A stretch of DNA of 64,000 nt, taken from the NCBI GenBank assembly GCA_027486725.1, contig JAIXOP010000015.1:341950-405949 (forward strand), written 5' to 3'. The notes below the pieces were generated by a model. It was not told where the DNA came from and did no database searches. It saw nothing but the letters and a program-made list of their open reading frames with translations. This DNA is from Burkholderiales bacterium (GTDB lineage Bacteria > Pseudomonadota > Gammaproteobacteria > Burkholderiales > Burkholderiaceae_A). Positions 52,248 through 61,600 of the stretch are shown piece by piece. The position numbers were made by a program, and so were the translations under genes. Every line of letters begins with the position of its first letter. The first letter of the stretch is position 1.

Positions 52248-53948
52248 ATGACCGCAGAGTTCCTCCACAGCCCTGAACAAATCGATGTTTTAGCCCGTGC
52301 CCGCAAGCTTCTACTCACAGACCCGAAGGCAGCCGAGTCGCTTCTTAGTGGCTATCTGAAAGAGGGCGGAGGCTCCCCGGAGGCTTACTTCCTTCTAACC
52401 AACGTCTATGATCACATGGGTCAGCGCAAATCTGCACTGAAGGCGACCCACGATATGCTTGCTACTCTTGATCGGCTCGGGGGATCTGTGCACGATGTCC
52501 AAGGATTCGTCGACCGCTGGCGCGTTGCGGCCTGCAACAATCTTTGTCGATTTGGTGAGGAGTTGAAGGCTTTTTCTATTGCCCAGCAAGCATACGATCG
52601 CCTTGGGAGACCTCTTGGGTTGGCTCCCGCTTATTTATTTGTCGCTCAAGCGGTGGGGCACTTCTCTGAGATTGCGCGGCTTGCGGAGGCACTCGGCAAG
52701 GGTTACGAGGGGGATGTGCATCTCAATCTGAACGAGACCCCAAGATCAAGCACAATTTGGTGTGGAAACCCCGAGATCAATGTTCGAGTTGCGAAGGTCT
52801 GGAGGCAGTCAAACTTGCCCCCAATGGCTAACAACGTAGCCTTCGCTGAGAGGGTATCAGCGAAGATTCGTGTGGGTTACCTTTCCGGCGACTTCCGAAA
52901 CCATCCAACTTCACGACTAGTTAAAGGGCTCCTGAAGAACCACGACAGGTCAAGATTTGAAGTTTTTCTTTTCTGCAGCGGTTGGGATGATGGCTCGAAT
53001 CTCCGTAAGGAGGTTGTTTCATATGTCGACGCAGTTCATTCGGTTGCCGAGTTGAGCGATCTTGAGGCATCGCAGTTGATCCGCAGGTTGAATATCGACA
53101 TCCTAGTTGAGCTCAATGGGCCAACCCGTGCACACCGCCTTGGCATATTAGCTCATCGAGTAGCCCCTGTTCAGATTGGCTACCTTGGCTTTCCCGGAAG
53201 CTATGGTGGAGATTTGGTGGATTACATCATCGCTGACAAAAATACAATCCCACCGCAGACGCGGGAGTTCTACCCCGAGCGCATTATCTATGTCAGCGGA
53301 ACTTATCAGGTCAACGACTACGAGCCGCTTCCAGAGTCTGGTGTCGCTGACACACAACTTGGCTTGCCTGACCGAGGCGATGGACAACTTTTGGGTGTCT
53401 TCAATCGGTCCAACAAAATCACGTTGGAAGCTTGGAATGCTTGGTGTTCGATTTTGCGACAGGTACCAAGTGCCACCCTGTGTATCTTAGATCCCGGGAA
53501 AGCTGTTGCACCGTCGCTCAGAGCGCACGCTAAAAACCAAAAGCTTCGCGCTGGTCAGATTCGTTTGTTGCCCGGGTTGACGCACTCTGAGCATTTGATG
53601 CGATTAACGCGGTTTGATCTGATGTTGGACACTTGGCCCTATGGTGGACACACCACTACCGCAGATGCCCTTTGGGCGGGCGTTCCGGTCGTTGCGATGG
53701 AGTGCGATTCCTTCGCGGGGCGCGTGAGTAGTGGCCTTCTCAAGGCAGGAGGGCTTGGTGCCCTGGTAGCCACTGACCCGAAGCAATATGTGGGCATCGC
53801 CACTCGCCTCTTACTTGAACCAGAAGCGCTTCAGAGAGCAAAGAAATGGGTCAGCGAAAAGACGCGGCGCTCCATCGTCTTCGACTCGCTGACACGCACA
53901 CGAGAAATCGAGGAGGCATATCTGCGTTGCCTCGAGTCAACATCCTAA
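52248..53948 (+). CDS. GT41 / OGT-like (SPINDLY) glycosyltransferase
   Basis: IRVGYLSGDFRNHPTSRLVKGLLKNHDRSRFEVFLF...APVQIGYLGFPGSYGGDLVDYIIADKNTIPP...FNRSNKITLEAWNAWCSILRQVPSATL...LDTWPYGGHTTTADALWAGVPVVAMEC. Confidence 0.9.
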   Translation: MTAEFLHSPEQIDVLARARKLLLTDPKAAESLLSGYLKEGGGSPEAYFLLTNVYDHMGQRKSALKATHDMLATLDRLGGSVHDVQGFVDRWRVAACNNLCRFGEELKAFSIAQQAYDRLGRPLGLAPAYLFVAQAVGHFSEIARLAEALGKGYEGDVHLNLNETPRSSTIWCGNPEINVRVAKVWRQSNLPPMANNVAFAERVSAKIRVGYLSGDFRNHPTSRLVKGLLKNHDRSRFEVFLFCSGWDDGSNLRKEVVSYVDAVHSVAELSDLEASQLIRRLNIDILVELNGPTRAHRLGILAHRVAPVQIGYLGFPGSYGGDLVDYIIADKNTIPPQTREFYPERIIYVSGTYQVNDYEPLPESGVADTQLGLPDRGDGQLLGVFNRSNKITLEAWNAWCSILRQVPSATLCILDPGKAVAPSLRAHAKNQKLRAGQIRLLPGLTHSEHLMRLTRFDLMLDTWPYGGHTTTADALWAGVPVVAMECDSFAGRVSSGLLKAGGLGALVATDPKQYVGIATRLLLEPEALQRAKKWVSEKTRRSIVFDSLTRTREIEEAYLRCLESTS

Positions 53949-53967
53949 GTTCTTCGCACTTTCTTGG

Positions 53968-55287
53968 TTACTTGGCGCTAGCCGTCTTCGTTGGCACCAT
54001 CAACATATCCTCCACCGCCCTCAGTGCAGCCTCATTGGAAACTCCACTCACCAGCTGGACTTGAAGATAAGCGGAAGCAAGGGTGGCAAGACTGTTGACG
54101 TACTCGCGGCGGGCATCGAATAAGGTGAGGATGGCGGACAACACATCGTTGGAGGTAACGATTCCCGCATCAAATCCTTTTAGGTTCGCCTGAACGGCGC
54201 GCTCTGCTGAAGCCACCACTTTCTTTCGAATCTGTACCTCAGAAACGCCTGCACGAAGTTGCGCAGCAGCCTGTTGCGCCTCCAGCCCCACTTGAGTTGT
54301 GACCACCCTCAGCTGGTCTTCCGCCCGATCTGCGGCAAAGATTGCCTTGCGCTGAAGAGCAATGTTGGATGGCGAAACACCGACCGGAACGCTTAGGTTC
54401 AATCCGCTGAAGGTGTCAGACTTTTCACCTTCAATTTTTGTCTGTTGAATGACGTAATCGACTTGTGGGAGGTAGTTCGCCATCACCTTGCGCTGCTCAA
54501 GCTCCGCAAGTCGCACCTGTGCGTTGGCGGCGATGACCTTGGGAGAGTTATCCTTGGCCAAGGCAGCGACCTCGGCCAATGTCGGCAACCTTGGCGCTGC
54601 AAGGTCGGTTGCAAATCGCAGAAGTTCGGGCTGGGGAAGAAGGCCCGTCATCGCTTGATACTGGCGCTCAAAGGTTGCGTAGCTCAGAAGGAGCTGCTGG
54701 CGATTCGCCTTTGCCTGGTCGGATCGCACTTGGGTGCTAGAAACCTCGGTGACCGTCCCCTGGTTGAGTGCCAATCGGCGCTTCGCTCGTACCAATTGCG
54801 CGTCGAGGGTCCTGATTTGCTCTTCATTGTTTTCAAGATTCTCGCGCACCTTGATGAGCTCAAGCACGAGGGCGAGGACTCGGCTAGCAAGCGTCTGCTC
54901 GGCCAATAGAAAGTTGGCCTTCGCGACAATCTCAAGAGAATCAGCCGACTGGAGAGTCGCAAACTTCTTGAGGTCGAGGATAGGCTGGCTGATTTGGAAC
55001 GTCGTCCGTACTCGGTTTTCAATCGGCGACTGCCCGTAATTCGCTGCAAAGGTTGGCAGGTATGCGAGTTGCGCCGCCAAGACATCCGCATTGGCGATGC
55101 GCTGATCGGATTTTGATACGATGAACTCCGGATCGAAATCGTAGGCCTTGCGGAAAATCGAAGAGAGTCCGATGGATTTTTCATCGGCACTAATTGCGAC
55201 GCTTTGGGCAAACGCTGAGACAGATGCTGACATCAGTCCAGCAGAAAACAGAAGAGAAAGCGTGGTGTTGATGGCGATGGGTTTCAT
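53968..55287 (-). CDS. TolC-family outer membrane protein (T1SS)
   Basis: Signal peptide; LSSIFRKAYDFDPEFIVSKSDQRIANADVLAAQLAYLPTFAANYG...QISQPILDLKKFATLQSADSLEIVAKANF. Confidence 0.9.
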   Translation of the reverse strand: MKPIAINTTLSLLFSAGLMSASVSAFAQSVAISADEKSIGLSSIFRKAYDFDPEFIVSKSDQRIANADVLAAQLAYLPTFAANYGQSPIENRVRTTFQISQPILDLKKFATLQSADSLEIVAKANFLLAEQTLASRVLALVLELIKVRENLENNEEQIRTLDAQLVRAKRRLALNQGTVTEVSSTQVRSDQAKANRQQLLLSYATFERQYQAMTGLLPQPELLRFATDLAAPRLPTLAEVAALAKDNSPKVIAANAQVRLAELEQRKVMANYLPQVDYVIQQTKIEGEKSDTFSGLNLSVPVGVSPSNIALQRKAIFAADRAEDQLRVVTTQVGLEAQQAAAQLRAGVSEVQIRKKVVASAERAVQANLKGFDAGIVTSNDVLSAILTLFDARREYVNSLATLASAYLQVQLVSGVSNEAALRAVEDMLMVPTKTASAK

Positions 55288-55324
55288 TCAGGACCTTTCG
55301 CTGCGAGAGCTGTTGGCAAGGGGT

Positions 55325-56743
55325 CTACTGGAGGAAGGACCGTGCAAAACTATCGAAAACAGGCTTGAAGAGGTAAGACATGAAGCTGCGCTCTCCGGCT
55401 TTGAGAACGACCTCCAATGGCATCCCTGGACTCAACGGTGCACCGCTGAGTTGCTTGACTGCATCTGGGGTGAGTTCAATGCGTCCGATGTAGAACTCTC
55501 CCTTTTGATTGTCTTGATTCAACTCGGTTAGTTTGTCACTGGCCACCTTGTCTGCGCCGATCAGGACGAGCGTTCCTTCAACCACTGGCGTCAGTCCACT
55601 GGGCAGCGATACGAAGCGGAGTCTTGCCTCCATTCCAACCTGCGCCTTGGCGGCTTCCAGCGTTGGGATTCGGACCTCAACGATCAAGGTTTCATTCGTT
55701 GGCACAACCTCCAGGATCGGCTGCGACGCATTCACGACACCGCCCACAGTATTGACCTTCAAGCCTGTCACCACCCCCGCCACCGGTGCCTTAATATTGT
55801 TCAGGCTTGCGTCGAATGCCAAGGCCTCGACCTTTTGCTCTAAGGCATCGCGGGTTTTCTGTGTCTCTGCCAATTCCGCGTCGATCTCTGAGAGCCTACC
55901 GTTGGTGAGCTTCGATAGTTCGGCGTCTGCCACTGCCTTATTTCTGAGGATACCGCTCGCCTGCGCTTGGGACATAAAGCCCTCCTTGGCGAGTTGTGCC
56001 GCCTCGGCAGCCTCGATCGTGAGGGTCTGAACCTGAATTCGTTGAGACGCTAGCCGGTTTGCGTAATCGGCGCGGCGAGTTTGAAACAGCTTATCTTGGA
56101 TATCGAGGGCCTCGGCAACTGCGGGCTGAAATTTCGCCTGTTCAATCAGCTCCGGTGGAAAGCTGATCTGCACCTTCCCATCCCTTTCGGCCCGAAGTCT
56201 TGATTCCGTGGCCTGCAATGACACCAGTTGCAGCTGAGCGCTTGTTAGATTCGCATCGGCATCGAGTGGATTGATGCGAATCAGAACCTCATCACGCTTC
56301 ACCTCCTGGCCTTCCTTGACGAGGATTTCTGTCACCACGCCGCCGGTCGGGTGCTGCACCAGTTTCCTGTTGCCCGCAACCGCCAGGTTTCCTTGCACAA
56401 AGACACCCTGATCCAAAGGTGCGAAGAAAGCCCAAATCAAAAACAGGACACCCAATCCCAGTGTCAGCTTGCTTGCCAATAACTTCCCCGGGGGCAGCAG
56501 CAACTCTGCTGGGTCCAGTCCCGCTCGCGCCTTGAGGCGCTCAGGGTCGTAGGGATTCGATTCGTCGATTTTCTTCGTGAGCCATGCATCTGCACGCTTG
56601 TATGCTGCCTTTGACTTTAACCAAGCGAAGAGTGCAAGCCCGACGCTCTGGGTGGCTATAGTCCTCAGATGGGTAGAGAGCCCGGCAAATCGGCCCTTCA
56701 TCAATCCCACGGTCCGCTTCCAAGTGAAGGGTTGTTGCTTCAT
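55325..56743 (-). CDS. HlyD/PrtE-family T1SS periplasmic adaptor
   Basis: DQGVFVQGNLAVAGNRKLVQHPTGGVVTEILVKEGQEVKRDEVLIRINPLDADA...IKAPVAGVVTGLKVNTVGGVV. Confidence 0.93.
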   Translation of the reverse strand: MKQQPFTWKRTVGLMKGRFAGLSTHLRTIATQSVGLALFAWLKSKAAYKRADAWLTKKIDESNPYDPERLKARAGLDPAELLLPPGKLLASKLTLGLGVLFLIWAFFAPLDQGVFVQGNLAVAGNRKLVQHPTGGVVTEILVKEGQEVKRDEVLIRINPLDADANLTSAQLQLVSLQATESRLRAERDGKVQISFPPELIEQAKFQPAVAEALDIQDKLFQTRRADYANRLASQRIQVQTLTIEAAEAAQLAKEGFMSQAQASGILRNKAVADAELSKLTNGRLSEIDAELAETQKTRDALEQKVEALAFDASLNNIKAPVAGVVTGLKVNTVGGVVNASQPILEVVPTNETLIVEVRIPTLEAAKAQVGMEARLRFVSLPSGLTPVVEGTLVLIGADKVASDKLTELNQDNQKGEFYIGRIELTPDAVKQLSGAPLSPGMPLEVVLKAGERSFMSYLFKPVFDSFARSFLQ

Positions 56744-58497
56744 GTCGGAGTCCTCGGCGATGCGGACGTTGGCAGCTGCTGGAGGACCTCTTCTCGCTCA
56801 GACTCTGAGAGTGATTCTTCATGCCCAGCGTTGCCGGCCTTCAGTGCGCGTATCCGGTCGATGACCGTCTGGGTTGGCCCAAACATGACAGATTTTCCTT
56901 GCTTGATGATCAAGACTTGGTCGGCCGCGCCGATAACCCGTGGCCTGTGGGTCGTGATTACGACGGTGGCGCCTGCCTGTCGAAGCCGATGAATGGTCGC
57001 CACCAAGTCGGCCTCTCCCTTTTCATCGAGGTTGGCATTGGGCTCGTCCATGACGATGAACTTTGGTTCGCCATACAGCGCGCGGGCGATGGCCAGTCGC
57101 TGGCGCTGCCCTCCTGAAAGGCCAAACTTCGCAGCATCGCCCAGCGGCGTGTCGTAGCCCTGCGGGAAGCGCAAGATCAGTTCGTGAATACCTGCCGCCT
57201 GCGCAGCACGGATCACCTTCTCGGAATCCGGCTCGCCGAGTCGAGCGATATTCTCAGCAACCGTGCCTTCAAAAAACACAACCTCCTGGGACACATATCC
57301 AAGATGTCGACCTAAGGCGACATGCGGCCATGTCGAAACCTCCACCCCATCCAAACGCACTGAGCCGCTGGACGGCTTGTAGAGGCCCAAGAGAAGTTTG
57401 GCCAAAGTGCTTTTGCCTGCGCCAGAAACCCCTGCGATCGCCAAGCAACTGCCTGGCTCGAGACTGAAGCTCACCCCGAGAATCAGTTCCTTGTCGCTGT
57501 TGGGTGGCCCTCCCGCAACATTGTCGACCAGCAGCCGCCCTTTGGGCGGAGGCAAAGACATTGACTCTGGTGCAGGAGGGTAGTCCGCCAGAAGCTTCTG
57601 AATGCGGTCTCCCGACTGGCGCGCCTTAACGATTGCCGCCCAATTGGTCAGCAAAACATTGATGGGGGCAGCCGTTTTTGCAATCAACATCGCGGCAATA
57701 AATACGAACGACGGGTCCACAGTGCCGGAGATGGCCAGAACCGCGACCAATGCCTTGGCCAGATCGGCCATGGAGCGATTGATGAAGCCCGAGACGCCCT
57801 GAGTGAGACCCTGGGCTTCTTTGGCCGCGAGGCCAAGCCCCAAGGAGTTGCGATGGCTCTGATACCAGCGCGCACGGGCAGCAGGCTGCATTCCGAGGGT
57901 TGATGTGACCTCGGCGAATCGACCGAAAATGCCCGCCGATTGTGCTGCCGCCTGGGCACTGTCATTGGCCGCCCTGAGGATGGGTGTTGCGGACCTTTGA
58001 CTGAGGTAGGCGGAGAAAGCCAAGGCCGTCAACATGATTGCCATGAATCCAGCCAGCCAAGGATGAATGAAGCCAGCGAATGCGATAAAGATCACCGCGA
58101 ACGGCAGAGACAGCGCAGCCACTGCGCACGGGCCCGAGACGAAAGACCGCAACTCCGACAGATCCGACATGATCTGGTGTGGGTTGATTGCTTGTTTTTG
58201 CAATTGCGCACGGAATACTGCGTCAAACACATCCGGCGAGTGATCCCAATCCAAGCGCAGGGCCACGCGAGCTAGGATTTGAGACCGGACCCATTCCAGA
58301 GTACCCCACAGAATGTAGGCACCCACCACAAATAGAGTGAGGGAAATGAGTGTGGCATAGCTGCCTGTGGGGATGGCGCGCTGAAAGAGGCTCAACATGT
58401 ACACCATGGGCACCAGCGCCAACAACTCTACAAGAAATGTGAGAAACAGCAGTGCCCGAATGGGCTTGCTTAACTGATGAACTAAATGATTGAGCAT
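56740..58497 (-). CDS. PrtD-family T1SS permease/ATPase
   Basis: Walker A AGVSGAGKSTLAKLLLGLYKPSSGSVRLDG, signature FGLSGGQRQRLAIARALYGEPKFIVMDEPNANLD; ATGA overlap with adaptor. Confidence 0.94.
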   Translation of the reverse strand: MLNHLVHQLSKPIRALLFLTFLVELLALVPMVYMLSLFQRAIPTGSYATLISLTLFVVGAYILWGTLEWVRSQILARVALRLDWDHSPDVFDAVFRAQLQKQAINPHQIMSDLSELRSFVSGPCAVAALSLPFAVIFIAFAGFIHPWLAGFMAIMLTALAFSAYLSQRSATPILRAANDSAQAAAQSAGIFGRFAEVTSTLGMQPAARARWYQSHRNSLGLGLAAKEAQGLTQGVSGFINRSMADLAKALVAVLAISGTVDPSFVFIAAMLIAKTAAPINVLLTNWAAIVKARQSGDRIQKLLADYPPAPESMSLPPPKGRLLVDNVAGGPPNSDKELILGVSFSLEPGSCLAIAGVSGAGKSTLAKLLLGLYKPSSGSVRLDGVEVSTWPHVALGRHLGYVSQEVVFFEGTVAENIARLGEPDSEKVIRAAQAAGIHELILRFPQGYDTPLGDAAKFGLSGGQRQRLAIARALYGEPKFIVMDEPNANLDEKGEADLVATIHRLRQAGATVVITTHRPRVIGAADQVLIIKQGKSVMFGPTQTVIDRIRALKAGNAGHEESLSESEREEVLQQLPTSASPRTPT

Positions 58498-58518
58498 CGG
58501 AACCCTAGGGTACCTCGA

Positions 58519-58554
58519 TAAAAAACCGCCGCCCTCTGTAAAAGCGGGCGGCGG
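58519..58554 (-). terminator. rho-independent terminator between secreted-protein gene and T1SS genes
   Basis: Minus strand: CCGCCGCCC-GCTTTTACAGA-GGGCGGCGG followed by TTTTTT. Confidence 0.88.
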
Positions 58555-58646
58555 AACGACTTGCTAGTTGAGCGGGAGTCGGTTTTTAGACGCACTCCCG
58601 TCTTGGATCACAGCATAGAGATTTAAAGAATGAATGAGCTGGGCAC

Positions 58647-61600
58647 TTAGGCAGGGAGGTCTGGATTGTCAAACACGACCACCTGGAAGGCTCCACTACC
58701 GAGACTCAGAGCGTAGGCCTTGTCCTGCCCAACACCGACCATAAAGGTGTCTTGGCTGCCTCCTTGCCCCATAGTGAACGTTCCAACCAGTTCCTCGTAA
58801 CCACTGCCGTCGTCCATCACTGCAGCCATATCTAGCGAGCCGAACCCAAGAATCACGTCAAAGTCACCGCTCAGGCTCGCCACATCCCCGGTTGCGGGGT
58901 TGAACGTCGCAATCCCGATTTCGCCAATCTCGTTAATCTGATCTACACCGTCCGATTCGCTGATGTTGTAAAGATCCGCACCTCGACCTAGATCAAGAGT
59001 AGACGTCTGGTCACTGTTGGTGAAGAGTTGCAGAACTTGGGCCTCGCTGTCGCCAGTGATGGAAATTTGCCCCTCAACGCCTTCAACCAGCCGGGAATCG
59101 TCATTAAAAATAACCTCCGTCGCATCAGTCAAATTCAAGTCGACTTGAGCAGAGGTCGCAAATAGGTTCAGGAACATATCAACACTCGAATCCCCGTCAC
59201 CCCCACCATTGATGGTCACCGAAACGCTCTCGGCAGCTTCCCTCTGACTCCGAACGACATCAAGAGAAGTCGATTCATCAGCAAACAACTCGACGCTACC
59301 AGAACCAACATCGGTGAGCGTGACCTCCGAAATCAATGAATTGAGGCTGATATCTGCGGAAGCGGCACCATCAACTTCAACCACGGCCATTTCAGAGGCC
59401 ATCGTTATCGAGGACTCGATTGTGCCGACTCCATTGAAGTTCGCCAAGCCAGCCTCTGTGCGCTCACCGCTGACATTCGTGATGTCAACAGAGCCGTCCA
59501 CATCCGCCACATGAATGTTCACGATGGCGGATCGCACAGAACTCACGTCGACGCGATTCAAACCAGTGGCCGTGATATTCACCGCATCCGCGGCGAAGTA
59601 GGTTGTTTCCGCTGTAGGGACACCCTCCGAAAGTTCAAACGATGTCAGCGAGCCGCCATCAACACCGTCCACAACCAAGTCACCCACGAGATTGGCATCG
59701 ATGTTCAGGCTTTCTGTGTTTCCAAACCTAAAATCAACATCATCAACATTGGTCACATCAATATCGACCATATCTGATGCCAAGTACTCGTAAGATACCG
59801 GACGTCCTTCAGCTTGGTCATCAAATACAAACTTATAACCGCCGTCGACAGACGATATAACAACATCGTCCCCATCGGAATATCCAATAGAAAGGTTGAG
59901 GATTGATGAATTGGAGATATTCAAGTCATTGCCGACCGTGAGGTCAAAGGCCGCAGACTCTGCTGCAATCGCTTCGGAGGATGTGAACTCTGAGTCAGAC
60001 TTTTCAAGCATCCCGCCGTTCACTTGAACCCGGACATCGTCAAAATCAACAGCAACGATATCGAGCTTATTGATCGAGCTGCTGGACGGACCGGTACCAA
60101 CCGTAAGGTCTGAATTCACCAGATCGACAACCAACTCCTCGGCTGCGAGAGTTTGGAGCTCGAATGCCTCGGCTAGTCGCTCAGACTCCCCCTCTCGCTT
60201 GGAGACGGAACCACCGTTTACATCCAACGAAAGCCCATAGGTGCCCTCCAGGGACAAATCAATCGCCTTGGCCGCTACGCTGACATCAAATGATCCGTTA
60301 CCGGAGATATTCAAAGTCACGGAGTCGGCGGCTTTGACGGTCTCATTCAATGTAAACATCTGGTCTTCACAGCGGCTGAAGGGATCCAAACCTTCCTGAC
60401 TAGACTGACGTCCACCGTCGATCGAAACGAAAGTGTCACTGGAATCGTTAGAGCCGGTCGGATCATCAGCAACGGTCAAAGCTACGACGTTGGCTGAGAT
60501 ATTAATTTCAGCCGAGGCACTGTCCGCCAAGCGGATGTCCACAGTCGATGCGGCGATGGTTGTCGACTCGCTCACAAACAATAGCCCCGAATCGGTCGAG
60601 GTTTCGGTGGAGTTAGAATTCTCGCCCCCGTTGACATTAATGTCTACAGAGAAGGAATCGACAATTTCCAGGTCAACTGATTCGCTGCTAACAAAAATAT
60701 CGGCAGAAGAGGCATCCTCAACCTGAATTGCGACATTCTCCGCTGCGACGATCGTCGTCAATTCGAACGATTCTCCCTCAATGAGGGAACTCTGTTGGCT
60801 GAAGCCACCCACGGCTACTATCTCGAGGCCTTCATCGGCACCAGTGACGTTGATGTCGGCCGTCTTGGCAGCGACGGCGATCGTGCTGTCCTGGCCCAGG
60901 AGATCGCTCGCCTCAACACTCGCTTGGCTTGCACCGGCAATGCTGATGTCGCTGCTGGAGCCACCATTGTCACCCCGAATCATCTCGGCGACTTGGACGA
61001 GTGTTTCGAGAGCAGCGTCAACACTACGAACGCCCTCGAGTTCCACATCGCTCACCACGATCACACCGGATTGTTCTGCCATCGAGACTTTCGCGTCGTT
61101 GGCAAAGATCGCAGCGACGGCGTTGGTCAAATTAACCTCAGCGAACGATGTTGCGTTGATTGAGAACGGCTCGCCTTCCCCAGGCTCCGAGATTTCAGAA
61201 GAAACGACAAAAACTCGTGGGGTATTGGAGGGCAGCCCGACATCCAAATCTGCCAGTACGACTTCGTTGGCCTCAAGCAGTATCGTTGGGACCTGCAGTG
61301 GCGTCGGAGGGTCAGTGATTACCGGGGGGGGGGTTACGTCGACCGAATGCGAGATGTCGACCGAATGCGAGATGTCGACCGACCAGTTAATCGTCGGTTC
61401 CGGCATAGAAAGTGCTACTAGCGATGGGCCCCCCTCTTCGGCGTAGCCATACACCAGCACATCCGGCGTGTCGCTATCCGCACCGCGGTTCGGCGCTTCA
61501 ACCGAGTAGATCGACTGGGGGCTGGCCTCGAACGCCGACTCCACAGTAAGAATGTTGTCATCGGCTTGCGTCAAGGCAAATTGGCGGGGATTGCCATCCT

